NCBI RefSeq assembly: GCF_003049505.1
Contig: NZ_PYWN01000045.1
Coordinates: 1 to 52,846 of the forward strand
DNA length: 52,846 bases
Reading direction: 5' to 3'
Origin: Metasolibacillus meyeri
GTDB lineage: Bacteria; Bacillota; Bacilli; Bacillales_A; Planococcaceae
A program made the position numbers and the translations under genes. The notes below the pieces were generated by a model. The model searched no databases. It worked only from the letters and a program-made list of their open reading frames with translations, and was not told the DNA's origin. Positions 37,853 through 47,300 of the stretch are shown here, one piece after another; positions within the stretch are counted from its first letter, which is position 1, and every line of letters starts with the position of its first letter.

Positions 37853-38175
37853 CTTTCTTCACCTTTCCAACTATAATCTATTCCATCTTCGAATAGGAAG
37901 GGCTACAAAACACTATGTATTTCTTAAACATTTCAAAATGTCTAATAATGTCGATTGTATGTTGATTGTTTCAAATGTAACAAATCCCTCGTTTAACAGA
38001 ATAATATTAGTATACAAAAGGTTTACTTAGAATAATAAGACAAATTTGTTTTTTTACAAAAAACAGGATTTTAGTTTTTATTAAAAATGCATTTACTATT
38101 ACTAATTAACTAGTTTCATTTGCTTTGTTATAAAATACAGTAGATGAAACAAGAATATAGTCGCTTTCATTATCA
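37853..38175. other. Intergenic region, nothing recognised
   Basis: This is AT-rich sequence between the DUF6583-TlpA gene and mcrC, both on the minus strand. No ORF with a ribosome site, no repeat matching the other arrays and no strong terminator was seen. It must hold the promoter of the 35948-37852 gene. Confidence 0.4.
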
Positions 38176-39216
38176 TTATTCGACAGCAAGATCATTAATA
38201 ATCGCTAATAGCTTTTCCTTAATATGCTGCCAGCTTTGTGCTAAATCCACTGTTACCACTTTAATTAAATAGTTATTCATTTCAAATGCTTGATGAATCT
38301 CCTTATCAATTTGAGGATATAATAGTATGCCAATCATTTTGTCATACTGTCGTGAATTGCTTAAGTAGCTATAGATTTGATATAAATTTTCAGATTTAAT
38401 TTTTTCCTCGTCATAATAATTACGAGCAAGTGGCTGACTATGAAATTTCGTATCAATAATCATTTTCGTCGTTGAATCTGATAAACAAATATCCGTCTGC
38501 ATTTTGGGTATTACCTCTTGCTTACCAGCTAAAACCTCCCCAATCTGCCAGCTTAATGTTTCACGATATACTTTATACTGTCGTTGCTCTAGCCTGTAAA
38601 AATTGCGCACAAAGCTCTCAAACACATAGTGCATCTTACCTTCTCGCATAAAATCCACAAAGGTTAATTTGCCACTTTCTTCATCGATTAAATAATGCTC
38701 AAATATAATGCGACAAATTTCTAGCATAAGATGATAGTTTTGACTTTGCTTATGTAGCTGAATTTGCTGAAAATGTTTACGTTCCAACTGTATAAGCGTG
38801 ACATGCTGAAAATAGGGGTACATTCTTTTTAATGTTAGCTTTAGCGATTTTTTTAATGTAGGATGCTTTATTAATGTATGAATTGTCGCCTTCAAAATTT
38901 GATTATGTACAATATTTTCTGAAAACACATCATATTGACATACTAACTTCGCATTGGTCAGAGCGGCTGTCGCAATGCTTTCCTTAAACAAAACTTTCCC
39001 CCGTATTGCTGAGGAGCTTTCTTGTTGTACAATATATTCCTTATAAAAGCCTCTTTTAATAAAACCTCTCAAGCGCCTTACAAGTGCTGCTGCAAATAGC
39101 TCAACTAATTCCGTTTCATCGATATTTGTTACTTGCGTTTCCTCTACCTCTGGCAAAATACCTGCACAATAGATCAGCATATAATAAATGTTATGAATAG
39201 GAATGTTATTTGCCAT
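38176..39216 (-). CDS. McrC-like nuclease subunit of a McrBC restriction system
   Basis: This 346-aa protein matches the McrC family: NIYYMLIYC near the N-terminus, SSAIRGKVLF in the middle, and a PD-(D/E)XK core (TDICL followed by KMIIDTKFH) near residue 255. McrC supplies the nuclease that cuts DNA translocated by the McrB AAA+ GTPase at modified cytosines. It begins 5 nt after the mcrB stop, so the two share a transcript. The nuclease motif is intact although mcrB is broken. Confidence 0.85.
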   Translation of the reverse strand: MANNIPIHNIYYMLIYCAGILPEVEETQVTNIDETELVELFAAALVRRLRGFIKRGFYKEYIVQQESSSAIRGKVLFKESIATAALTNAKLVCQYDVFSENIVHNQILKATIHTLIKHPTLKKSLKLTLKRMYPYFQHVTLIQLERKHFQQIQLHKQSQNYHLMLEICRIIFEHYLIDEESGKLTFVDFMREGKMHYVFESFVRNFYRLEQRQYKVYRETLSWQIGEVLAGKQEVIPKMQTDICLSDSTTKMIIDTKFHSQPLARNYYDEEKIKSENLYQIYSYLSNSRQYDKMIGILLYPQIDKEIHQAFEMNNYLIKVVTVDLAQSWQHIKEKLLAIINDLAVE

Positions 39217-39221
39217 CGTAT

Positions 39222-40541
39222 TTACTCCTTAAAAATCAGCTTTTCTGTTTCTCGCTGTGCCTGTTCCGTATCATCATACCAATATTCTTCTAGCATTGGA
39301 CCAATTTCATAACGAATGATTTGATTGTACCAAGCAGCTGGCTGCTTCGATTGAATAGCTGTTGAAAAATAGCTATGCCCAATCAAAAACCCTTTCCCTA
39401 AATGAGGGTCATGCTCAATCACTCGATTTAATTGTGTCATAGCATTAACTATAAACTGTGCAAATGATTGTTCAATACCGTTTTGCTCTAGAAAATGAAT
39501 GAATTTCTCATCAAATATCGGCTCCATATGGATAAAAGCAAAACGCCTTCTTAAAGCATAATCTACTACAGCTAATGAACGATCCGCTGTATTCATTAAA
39601 CCAATAATATAAAGGTTTTTAGGAATATAAAAAGTCTCTTCTTTTTCTGAATAAGTCAGTGGAATCGCATATTCTGGTCCACGCTTATCAGCCTCTATCA
39701 ACATCAACAGTTCACCAAATATTTTACTAATATTTCCTCTATTCATTTCATCAATAATAAAATACTAATCATGATTAGCATCCAATTGTGCCTTCTTACA
39801 GAAATCATAAAATACACCATTTTTTAATTGAAAGCCCCCACCTGCTTCTGGTCGATAGCCTTGGATGAAATCCTCATAGGAATACGTTTGGTGGAACTGA
39901 ATCATTTGTACACGCTCTGAGTCTTTATAAATCATTTGCAAATAAGCAAGCCTTTTCGCAATAAAGGTTTTACCTACTACTGGAGTTCCTTGTAAAATAA
40001 GGTTTTTCTTGTATTGAAGTGCCCCTAGCATTTGTTCCATTGTTTCCTCTGAAATAAATAGTTCATTCAATAAGCTTTCCTTTGTAATGACTGCTTCCGT
40101 CGTCAATTTTGGATAATGTATATTCATATCAGCAAGATAGTGTTCATAGCCTACTTTGTCCAAAAAATATAAATCCCCATTTATTTTCGTTAAATATTGT
40201 TCAATCGAGTGATTCACAAGTCTACAGTCTTTTTCCATCCACACATTGGCATCTATCTCCTCTTCAGTTAATGCCTCTTGAATGGCTGGATGCTGCAACT
40301 TATATTGTTCAAAGTCTCCATTCTTCCAAAAATATGTAATTCTAGTCATACAAACAGGAACATCCTGATTATAGTACAATGCATACACTTCTTCGCCACT
40401 ATTCAAATGCTCTATAATATCCGCATATTCATCATAATGCGTCTCCTCATTCCACAAAATCTCAAAATCATCAAAATTATATTGAATTTGAAGCACCTCT
40501 AAAGGGTTCCTCAATAAATTCCATTTATATACAATACTCAT
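39222..40541 (-). pseudogene. mcrB-like AAA+ GTPase gene with one internal TAG stop
   Basis: One frame runs from ATG 40541 (behind GGAGGGATAAAAA) to 39222, 440 codons, interrupted only by TAG at 39767-39765. The upstream piece holds the N-terminal recognition domain and Walker A, GTPVVGKT (usually G-x-P-G-V-G-K-T, so the fourth position is Val). The piece after the stop reads YFIIDEMNRGNISKIFGELL at once, the Walker B block, and later MNTADRSLA, the McrB guanine motif. A tyrosine codon at the stop would restore the family sequence. Likely nonfunctional unless the stop is read through. Confidence 0.85.
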
Positions 40542-40647
40542 TTTTTATCCCTCCACAACGCACAGCTTTTTCACTATTATAGCTTGCTAAAAGATCTATT
40601 TGGCAATTTTTAAATTCTATCGGTAAATTTTCACTCCCCTATCAAAA

Positions 40648-40684
40648 AAGAGTGCATCTGAAAGCTTCTCAGATACACTCTTAA
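40648..40684. terminator. Terminator of the kyn operon
   Basis: A 14-bp stem with one wobble (40648-40661 with 40669-40682) sits just after kynA (stop 40690). On the minus strand it is followed by TTTTTTGATA. Confidence 0.8.
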
Positions 40685-40689
40685 TAAAA

Positions 40690-41532
40690 TTACAACTCCG
40701 TACGCAACTGCCAAAGCTCTGGGAAGAAGTATTGATCTAGTACTTTCTTCAAGTAACTAACACCACCAGAACCACCTGTTCCCATTTTAAAGCCAATAAT
40801 ACGCTCCACTGTTTTCATATGGCGGAAGCGCCATTGCTGGAATAGATCTTCAATATCGACAAGCTCCTCAGCTAGCTCATACAAATCGAAATATTTTTCT
40901 GGCTCACGATAAACAGCTTTCCAAGCTTCTTTGACACTGTCATTTGCTTCATATTTTGCTGTGATATCACGATTTAATATTTCTTCATCAATGGCAAAGC
41001 CGCGCTTCGCTAATGTACGAATTGCCTCATCATACAAACTTGGTGCATTGTAGGCTTCCTGTAACATGGTCAATATTTTTTCATCATGTGCATAGATTTT
41101 TAAAATATGCGGTGTTTTATAGCCAAAATAAAACTCTAGTAAACGGTTTTGATAGGATTGGAAACCCGATGAATTGCCTAGCTGATCTCGGAACTGCAAG
41201 TAATCCGCAGGGGTTAATGTAGCAAGTACATCCCAAACATTTTTCAACTGATTCTGCACTTGTGAAACACGTGCTAGCTTTTTAAATGACTCTGGTAATC
41301 GCCCATTATGAATATCCACTGTTGCAGATTTTATTTCATGCAAAATTTGCTTCATCCACAGCTCGCTCACATGATGCACCGTAATAAATAACATTTCATC
41401 ATGCTCATCTGTTAAAGGCTTTTGGCAATCCAGTACCTCATTTAAATGTAAATAGTCTGTATATGTCATGCGATCTTTAAAATCCGTAACAATTTTTTTC
41501 TCATCTTCAAATGGCTTGTAATTATTCGACAT
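40690..41532 (-). CDS. kynA: Tryptophan 2,3-dioxygenase
   Basis: This 280-aa heme dioxygenase oxidises L-tryptophan to N-formylkynurenine. Family features visible: [31 protein letters not shown] in the substrate-binding helix, [16 protein letters not shown], and the heme-ligand region [14 protein letters not shown] with [12 protein letters not shown] at the end. Start ATG 41532 overlaps the kynB stop. It is the last gene of a complete kynU-kynB-kynA operon that converts Trp to anthranilate and alanine. Confidence 0.95.
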   Translation of the reverse strand: MSNNYKPFEDEKKIVTDFKDRMTYTDYLHLNEVLDCQKPLTDEHDEMLFITVHHVSELWMKQILHEIKSATVDIHNGRLPESFKKLARVSQVQNQLKNVWDVLATLTPADYLQFRDQLGNSSGFQSYQNRLLEFYFGYKTPHILKIYAHDEKILTMLQEAYNAPSLYDEAIRTLAKRGFAIDEEILNRDITAKYEANDSVKEAWKAVYREPEKYFDLYELAEELVDIEDLFQQWRFRHMKTVERIIGFKMGTGGSGGVSYLKKVLDQYFFPELWQLRTEL

Positions 41533-42155
41533 TATTGCTCCTCCTCTTTGATGACTGCTCTTACAGGGCTACCATCTGCACCTTCTATTAATAAAGGTAA
41601 AAGTATCATCTCGTAACGCCCTGCTTTGACATGCTCAAGCAATAGGTTCTCTACTATATAAATATCGCTTTCTGCCAATGCATGATGGATTGGCAGCTCC
41701 TTTGATGAGACTTTATCAACTGATGGTACATCTACCCCGATTAACTGAATGCCACATTCCTTTAAATAAGCCACTGTCTCTGGCGTCAATGTTGGCACTT
41801 CCTCGGGGAAAATATGCGGATTTGCCATTGCCTTTGTTTTAAAAAATACAGCGTTCACTCCAGCAATTTTTCCTTCTACATGTGCTACTTCAATAAAGTC
41901 GCTATCTAGGCACTCTACAATGACCACTTTGCCAATACAACGTTCTAAATCAAGCTGCTCAAATGTGTGCCCATCGCTATCAAAATGAAAGGGGGCATCC
42001 ATATGTGTCCCCGAATGAAGGCTCATTTGTAGCATCCCGACATTGACTGAGCCTGTTTGCTCCTTTGTCGCAACGGTTTCATAGGTAAATTTCGTATCGC
42101 CTGCCCATGTGGCAATATTTTTATTTAATGGCTGTGTAATATCAATCCATCCCAT
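41532..42155 (-). CDS. kynB: Kynurenine formamidase (cyclase family)
   Basis: This 207-aa metal-dependent hydrolase cleaves N-formylkynurenine to kynurenine and formate. The Zn/Mn motif [12 protein letters not shown] is present near residue 50, followed by the usual GVDVPSVDK. The length equals bacterial KynB. It overlaps kynU by one base at its start and kynA at its end, so the three genes are translationally coupled. Confidence 0.95.
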   Translation of the reverse strand: MGWIDITQPLNKNIATWAGDTKFTYETVATKEQTGSVNVGMLQMSLHSGTHMDAPFHFDSDGHTFEQLDLERCIGKVVIVECLDSDFIEVAHVEGKIAGVNAVFFKTKAMANPHIFPEEVPTLTPETVAYLKECGIQLIGVDVPSVDKVSSKELPIHHALAESDIYIVENLLLEHVKAGRYEMILLPLLIEGADGSPVRAVIKEEEQ

Positions 42156-43426
42156 TACGCGACAATCTCTCTTTCATTACTAAACTTTTCGTATGCTTTC
42201 GTTTCCATAATGTCCTTTAAAATCTCAAAGCATTTATACACTTCTTCAAATGTGTTGTACATGGCTACCGCAGCTAGGCGAATGCCCTGTGGTGCACGGA
42301 AATCTGGAACGACATTTCGCTCCTTCAACGCTTTACAAATACGCGCTGCATCTGGATGCTCTAAATAAATATGACCACCACGCTCGTGATGCGCTGTTGG
42401 ACTACATACTTTAAAATCATATTCCCCTAGCATATCTTCCACACATTTCAGCATGTAATCTGATAAAGCTAACGAACGTTTCCTCACATTTGCAATGCCC
42501 ATTTCATTAAACAACTCCAGCGCTCCTAAAAGTGGTGCCATGCTCAGCACATTCGGTGTCCCAATTTGGAAAGCTCCTGCTTCAGATGCAGGCTCAAATG
42601 TGTGGCTCATCGTAAATTGCTTTTCTTTATTTGAACCAAACCAGCCAGCCAATCCAGGGGCTGTGCCAAAATGCTTTTCATGCACAAAAAGGGCACCTGT
42701 GCTACCTGGTCCACCATTTAAATGTTTATACGTACACCAAAATGCAAAGTCTACATCCCAGTCATGCAACTGATGTACAACAGAGCCAACTGAATGGCAT
42801 AAATCAAAGCCAATCATAATATCTCGATCGTGTGCAGCCTGCGTTAATTTTTCCATATTTAAAATTTGCCCACTGCGATAAAGCACGCCAGGCAAAACGA
42901 TTAATGCTACCTCATCTGTCATAGCTGCAATAATATCGTCCTCATCAAGTATTTGCCCATCGCGTGAAGCAACGCGAATTAAATGTGATTCATCATAGCC
43001 CTTCAATGCTAATTGTGATTTTAATGCATAAATATCAGAAGGAAAATTCAGCTCATCCGCTAAAATTTTCGTTCTCTTCCCTTCTGGTTTATATAATGTT
43101 GCGACTAGTTGATGTAAATTGCTCGTTGTGGAGCCTGTAACGATTACTTCTTCCTTATTAGCTCCAACAATTGGTGCCATTTGTGCACCAAGTTTTTCTG
43201 CAAGGAAAAACCAAGCATGCTCCCCCTGCGTCCAGCCATCAATGCCATAGTCCTTCCATGAACCTAATAAGCTATGCAATGTTTCTTCTGCACGCTTTGA
43301 CATTAACCCTAATGAATTACCATCAAAATAAATGCGCCCCTCCTGTATATAAAATGCTTCTCTTTTTGAGGGAATTTCATATGTTTCATCTAAACTTTTA
43401 GCATATGTCAACGAATTTGTTGTCAT
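42155..43426 (-). CDS. kynU: Kynureninase
   Basis: This 423-aa PLP enzyme splits kynurenine into anthranilate and alanine. The PLP lysine is in [13 protein letters not shown] (about 235), with [10 protein letters not shown] upstream supplying the cofactor aspartate. GGGGTGGCGCAAAC precedes the ATG at 43426. It is the first gene of the operon, and its promoter must share the roughly 130-nt gap with the divergent cobalamin riboswitch. Anthranilate could feed tryptophan or quinolone synthesis. Confidence 0.95.
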   Translation of the reverse strand: MTTNSLTYAKSLDETYEIPSKREAFYIQEGRIYFDGNSLGLMSKRAEETLHSLLGSWKDYGIDGWTQGEHAWFFLAEKLGAQMAPIVGANKEEVIVTGSTTSNLHQLVATLYKPEGKRTKILADELNFPSDIYALKSQLALKGYDESHLIRVASRDGQILDEDDIIAAMTDEVALIVLPGVLYRSGQILNMEKLTQAAHDRDIMIGFDLCHSVGSVVHQLHDWDVDFAFWCTYKHLNGGPGSTGALFVHEKHFGTAPGLAGWFGSNKEKQFTMSHTFEPASEAGAFQIGTPNVLSMAPLLGALELFNEMGIANVRKRSLALSDYMLKCVEDMLGEYDFKVCSPTAHHERGGHIYLEHPDAARICKALKERNVVPDFRAPQGIRLAAVAMYNTFEEVYKCFEILKDIMETKAYEKFSNEREIVA

Positions 43427-43602
43427 GTTTGCGCCACCCCTTTCAATACTCTTCTTATTGATACTATCATATTCATTAATTTTTTCTCTAGTGCATCTAC
43501 CGTATTTCTAATGAAAGTAACTTGAAAAATCCACTGATTGAAGTTTCACTTTATTTGCTTTTATTTATATATAAAATATGTTATCGTAAAAACATAATCG
43601 AA

Positions 43603-43785
43603 TATGATGGTTAAATGAGTGCTTAGCAATGCTAAGGTAAAAGGGAAATTAGTGAAAAGCTAATGCAGCCCCCGCTACTGTAAGTGCAGATGAAATCACG
43701 ACAATCACTGTTCAATTGAATGGGAAGATGTGAAAGTAAAAAGAAGCACGAGCCAGGAAACCTGCTTATTTAATTGGTCACTTTG
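43603..43785 (+). ncRNA. Cobalamin (B12) riboswitch
   Basis: Conserved elements appear in order: GGTTAAATGAGTGC, AAAAGGGAA, GTGAAAAGCTAATGCAGCCCCCGCTACTGTAA (in pieces) and the B12 box GAGCCAGGAAACCTGC near 43750-43765. It reads into the truncated cobK/cbiJ at 43948 with two terminators in between. Adenosylcobalamin binding should favour termination. Confidence 0.93.
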
Positions 43786-43830
43786 CTTTTCGGAGGGAGA
43801 AGTATAGGCGAGACATCGAATGTAAGAAAT

Positions 43831-43860
43831 GTGTATATACAACAATATACACGCTTTTTC
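43831..43860 (+). terminator. First terminator below the riboswitch
   Basis: GTGTATAT (43831-43838) pairs with ATATACAC (43845-43852) around ACAACA, followed by GCTTTTTC. The stem is AT-rich and weaker than the second one. Confidence 0.5.
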
Positions 43861-43878
43861 AACATGAAATCTCACAGC

Positions 43879-43917
43879 CTGTATCTCTTACTTTTAGAGA
43901 TACAGCTTTTTTATTTT
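43879..43917 (+). terminator. Second terminator below the riboswitch
   Basis: CTGTATCTC (43879-43887) pairs with GAGATACAG (43897-43905) around TTACTTTTA, then CTTTTTTATTTT. It is the likely regulated terminator of the riboswitch expression platform. Confidence 0.8.
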
Positions 43918-43947
43918 AGTACGTGAAACAACAAGGAGGGTGCATAT

Positions 43948-44232
43948 ATGATTTTATTTATAGAAGGAATAAATGAAACACGCGAATTAGCCCTTACTTT
44001 GCAGCAGCAAGGGCATAATGTGATGACAAAAAGTACTTGCTTAGCAGGCGTCCTTTTAACGAATCATTTATCCGTCAATGAAATGGTGAATATGATTACA
44101 CAGCATGACGTTACTTGTGTTGTCGATGCAAGTCATCCCTTCGCTGAGGAAGCATCAAAAACAGCAATGGAAGCTGCCTTTAATTGTGGTGTATCCTATG
44201 TACGTTACGAACATCCTCAGCTTGTTATGTAA
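43948..44232 (+). pseudogene. Truncated precorrin-6A/cobalt-precorrin-6A reductase (CobK/CbiJ)
   Basis: ACAAGGAGGGTGCATAT precedes the ATG at 43948. The 94 residues match only the N-terminal third of CobK/CbiJ: MILFIEGINETRELA, an NAD(P) loop, VVDASHPFAEEASKTA and SYVRYEHPQ. The family is normally about 250 aa. A stop follows directly and no other frame continues the homology. No other corrin-ring gene is in view. The riboswitch above is intact, which suggests a deletion that removed the rest of a B12-synthesis operon. Confidence 0.8.
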
Positions 44233-44580
44233 TAATCGATTATGTGAATAACTCCCTTCGCCACCATCTCATTCAGCGGGATTGGGGAACGCCCGCTGAA
44301 TGCATGCTAGAAAAAAGAATGGCATTTTGCTTGTCAATTGCCAGCGCTCCATATAAAGGCGAAAGTACTTCATTAAATACAATATTTATCCCCAACACCA
44401 ACATTAATAATTTGAGGATTATAGTCCACTAACTCATCTCCTACACAGCTATTGACAAATAGTAAAAACTTTAGATTTACTCTCTTCAATGACGCTCCAA
44501 CTCAATCAAGTGATTTTTTTCATTGTCACCTTTTATTATTTTATGTAACATAAACTGAAACTTCACTAAGTGGAGGACTA
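44233..44580. other. Degenerate region after cobK remnant
   Basis: There is no credible intact gene. A hairpin TTCAGCGGG (44273-44281) / CCCGCTGAA sits at its start. On the minus strand a short open stretch reads VLSPLYGALAIDKQNAIL, and a neighbouring frame reads VDYNPQIINVGVGDKY, which looks like a frameshifted gene remnant I cannot identify. Confidence 0.4.
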
Positions 44581-44655
44581 ATGCACAGAATATACGGCTT
44601 TAATTATCAGTCCGTTAATGCACTTCCATATTACATCATAAGGGGGATGGAGAAG

Positions 44656-44907
44656 ATGACAGAGCAACAATTATTAAACGCTCGTTATCGCAAGTATAGT
44701 GGAGAAAAAATCGATGTTTTTTACTCGAGAGATTTGTGTCAACATGTTGGTAACTGTGTAAAGGGGAGTAAGGATGTGTTCAATCCAAAAAGAAAACCTT
44801 GGGTGATTGCAGACGCTAAATCAGCTAATGAAGTCGCTCGTATTATTGACACATGTCCCAAAAAAGCATTGCAATATATATTAAAGGAGGAGATACCAGA
44901 GAGCTAG
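44656..44907 (+). CDS. Small (4Fe-4S) mono-cluster protein, YjdI family
   Basis: ATG 44656 (MTEQQLLNARYRKYSG, 83 aa) is 9 nt after AAGGGGG. The longer frame from 44581 lacks a ribosome site. Pattern: DLCQHVGNCVKG.. FNPKRKPWV, then IIDTCPKKALQY, giving CxHxxxC and CP like B. subtilis YjdI and the divergent 4Fe-4S mono-cluster domain. YjdI relatives often sit beside GNAT YjdJ or CDGSH proteins. Here there is none. The function is unknown, probably a small Fe-S or electron carrier. Confidence 0.75.
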   Translation: MTEQQLLNARYRKYSGEKIDVFYSRDLCQHVGNCVKGSKDVFNPKRKPWVIADAKSANEVARIIDTCPKKALQYILKEEIPES

Positions 44908-45310
44908 TACTACTTTGCACACAAATAACGATATCCAAAAAGGTTTAATCAATTATGAAAAAAATTTCCCCAATTCAGTAGATTAATTTCTACAAAGAAC
45001 AAACTCCCAAAAATCTGAACTAGTGCTAGCTGAGGCATATTTGATTTTATATGTCGACAATCGGATTTTTGCTAGTTGTTCCACAACATCAATTGCCGTC
45101 AAGAAAGTGGTGCACTAGCCATATTTTCTGTGATGAATAATTGCAGACAACGATGTTTATTGTACTGAAAACATAGCCACTTTCTTGACAACCTTGCTGT
45201 AAACAATAAATAATCTTTTTCATCTAGCTGAGTCAATACCTCTAAAAAGTCTAGTTCATTATTATGCAGTTAACAATTTCAATTTTTCTATTTATTTGCT
45301 CTGTCCATGT
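44908..45310. other. Intergenic region with a 13-bp inverted repeat
   Basis: No gene was recognised. GTCAAGAAAGTGG (45098-45110) and CCACTTTCTTGAC (45177-45189) are a perfect inverted repeat 66 nt apart. The rest is AT-rich with stops in all frames. It may be the ends of a small deleted mobile element or a long RNA hairpin. Confidence 0.45.
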
Positions 45311-45808
45311 TTATGTTGCTGCCGATGTAGCCGCTGCGCTGTTATCTGCCTTTACACAATCAATTGCTACAACAAGTGCGATGATGAGTTTCTCCAGTTT
45401 TTCATCTAAAACTTCTACTTTATAACTGTCTCCCCAAGTAAACCACTCTTTACTTACACTTCCAACTACTTCGCCATGTCTCAATATAGAAAAATTCATA
45501 TCAAACCAATTGCCGCGCACCTCAATTCCTTCCACTTCAATCGAATAATGCGCCTTAAAAAAACTAAATTTCTTTTTAATTTTCACCATTTCTCTTCCAT
45601 CTACTTCGACAAAGAATGTTGGCAAAAAGCTGAAAACCTTTTTCGTAATCATAGCTACTTCAGCTCGAGATGAATCGAAAATTGTAAATGTTTTCGGGAT
45701 TTGCAGAAAGCTCCCTTCCACAAAATACACATCATCTCCCTGTGCATTTTTCACCGTAAACTTTCCACTTAAACTAAATATTTTTTGTTTAATATACAGT
45801 CGGTTCAT
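45311..45808 (-). CDS. LURP-one-related protein (YxjI-like, DUF567)
   Basis: This 165-aa protein has the tubby-like LOR fold pattern: an initial LYIKQKIFSLSGKFTVKNAQGD, paired strands IPKTFTIFD and EVAMITKKVFSF, and a C-terminal hydrophobic helix EKLIIALVVAIDCV. B. subtilis YxjI is the reference. Tubby-type barrels bind phosphoinositides in eukaryotes. The bacterial role is not established. It starts behind GGGGGAGCATAT at 45808 and is monocistronic. Confidence 0.85.
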   Translation of the reverse strand: MNRLYIKQKIFSLSGKFTVKNAQGDDVYFVEGSFLQIPKTFTIFDSSRAEVAMITKKVFSFLPTFFVEVDGREMVKIKKKFSFFKAHYSIEVEGIEVRGNWFDMNFSILRHGEVVGSVSKEWFTWGDSYKVEVLDEKLEKLIIALVVAIDCVKADNSAAATSAAT

Positions 45809-45953
45809 ATATGCTCCCCCCTATTCCGTATTTACTAACATATACGTTCCTTGTCTTCTTATAGATTCATTTATTTTTCATAGAAAACCACTCACAAAAG
45901 AAAAAGCTTTAGCTATCACATCAAAGAGAAAAATTTATCTTAAAATATAAAAG

Positions 45954-45996
45954 AGGCTGTCCGAAAAGATAATACCTTTTCAGACAGCCTCCTCTT
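45954..45996 (-). terminator. Terminator of pdxS
   Basis: AGGCTGTCCGAAAAG (45954-45968) pairs, with one wobble, with CTTTTCAGACAGCCT (45976-45990). The minus strand then continues CTTTTATATTTT. It lies a few bases past the pdxS stop. Confidence 0.8.
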
Positions 45997-45999
45997 TTC

Positions 46000-46842
46000 T
46001 TATAAGCTACGTGCAGCCAATCTTTCATTCGCTGGTAATGTGGATAATTCAATGCCTTTCATCGGTGTGCCTAAACCCTTTGATAAGCGAGCAATCAATT
46101 CATAGTCTTGATAATTTGCTGTTGTTTGCACGATTGCTTTTGCAAATTGCTCTGGGTTTTCCGATTTAAAAATGCCTGACCCCACAAATACACCGTCTGC
46201 TCCTAATTCCATCATTAAGGCTGCATCTGCTGGTGTTGCTACACCACCTGCTGCATAATTGATGACTGGTAAACGCTTGGCCTCTTTAATCGCTAGCAAT
46301 ACTTCATATGGTGCACCAAGCTCACGTGCTTCTGTCATTAATTCTGCTGGATCCATATGAATGACCTTTTGAATTTGTGCATTGATTTCACGTAAATGAC
46401 GCACTGCCTCAACGATATTTCCTGTACCAGCCTCCCCTTTTGTACGCATCATTTTCGCACCTTCACCGATACGTCTCGCTGCCTCACCAAGATTACGTGC
46501 ACCACACACAAACGGCACTTTGAATTCGCTTTTTAATAAATGGAATTCCTCATCTGCTAGTGATAGCACTTCACTCTCATCAATAAAATCAATGTTCAAT
46601 GCCTCTAACACACGTGCCTCCGAAATATGACCGATACGAGCCTTTGCCATAACGGGAATTGAAACTGCTCCTTGTACTTCCTCGACAATGCGTGGATCTG
46701 CCATACGTGCTACACCGCCTGCCGCTCGAATATCTGACGGTACACGCTCTAAAGCCATAACAGCAACTGCTCCTGCTGCTTCCGCAATTTTTGCTTGCTC
46801 CGCATTAATAACATCCATAATTACGCCACCATATTTCATCAT
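46000..46842 (-). CDS. pdxS: Pyridoxal 5'-phosphate synthase subunit PdxS, short N-terminus
   Basis: This 280-aa TIM-barrel enzyme condenses ribose 5-phosphate, glyceraldehyde 3-phosphate and ammonia into PLP. Both catalytic lysines are visible (VMAKARIGH, about 68; [10 protein letters not shown], about 136). Typical PdxS has about 294 residues and begins with a GTERVKRGMAEM-like segment before KGGVIMDV. This one starts [11 protein letters not shown] with AAGGAGG 8 nt upstream, so the missing first helix is real and not a start error. The glutaminase PdxT is not adjacent. It might use free ammonia or a distant PdxT. Confidence 0.9.
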   Translation of the reverse strand: MMKYGGVIMDVINAEQAKIAEAAGAVAVMALERVPSDIRAAGGVARMADPRIVEEVQGAVSIPVMAKARIGHISEARVLEALNIDFIDESEVLSLADEEFHLLKSEFKVPFVCGARNLGEAARRIGEGAKMMRTKGEAGTGNIVEAVRHLREINAQIQKVIHMDPAELMTEARELGAPYEVLLAIKEAKRLPVINYAAGGVATPADAALMMELGADGVFVGSGIFKSENPEQFAKAIVQTTANYQDYELIARLSKGLGTPMKGIELSTLPANERLAARSL

Positions 46843-46923
46843 CTTTAACTTCCTCCTTTTTCTAAATTTAGCATATCAAATTTTGACCACTTTAAAATAA
46901 TCAGTTTTCTATTTTTTGATAAT

Positions 46924-46996
46924 GTCAGGATATTCGAATTAACTTTCTTAAAATTCTTTCTATATCTTATAATAGACAGGATATCTTGTAATATCC
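46924..46996. promoter_or_regulatory. Candidate operator upstream of pdxS
   Basis: GTCAGGATAT (46924-46933) and GACAGGATAT (46975-46984) are direct repeats 51 nt apart, about five helical turns. The second is part of a dyad GGATAT-cttgta-ATATCC (46979-46996). A MocR/PdxR-type regulator is a possible reader, but none is encoded in the window. Confidence 0.45.
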
Positions 46997-47030
46997 GATA
47001 CTATAATCAACAATGAATCAATTATGCTTC

Positions 47031-47131
47031 GGTTAACTTTAGTCCAGATTTTTCGAGCTTGCTCTTAGTAGAAGTTAACCTAAAACTATCACGACACGCG
47101 CTAACGGTTAACTGACCTGCATCGTGCAGGC
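47031..47131. repeat. Dispersed repeat, copy B
   Basis: Related to 28241-28340 block by block. This copy keeps a 9-bp terminal inverted repeat, GGTTAACTT (47031-47039) with AAGTTAACC (about 47072-47080), and a second GGTTAACTGACCTGCATCGTGCAGG palindromic block (in pieces, 47106-47130). Confidence 0.7.
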
Positions 47132-47225
47132 AATCTGCAGTATCCACCGAAGGCTTTGGGGCAACAAGATGTTAGTCACTCAGTCGTTGTCACAGGAAGT
47201 GACACTCTTAGACTGAATTTCTCTT

Positions 47226-47255
47226 ATTCAGCAAATGTCTGTACACTTGCTGAAT
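47226..47255 (+). promoter_or_regulatory. Leader hairpin before the amidohydrolase gene
   Basis: ATTCAGCAA (47226-47234) pairs perfectly with TTGCTGAAT (47247-47255). It is followed by GGAG rather than a T run, so it is not an evident terminator. It may be an RNA control element or a DNA operator. Confidence 0.4.
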
Positions 47256-47300
47256 GGAGTTTCAAAATAGCTTTTTAGCGGACAAATGGAGTTGAACAAA

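Noticed and set aside
39222-40541. Two separate small genes in the mcrB region.
   Set aside because: Both pieces are in one frame, and the AAA+ motifs are split exactly at the TAG.
43603-43785. Riboswitch control of the kyn operon.
   Set aside because: The aptamer is on the plus strand and kynUBA is transcribed away on the minus strand.
44184-44432. Plus-strand ORF overlapping the cobK stop.
   Set aside because: No ribosome site, no family pattern, and it does not continue the CobK sequence.
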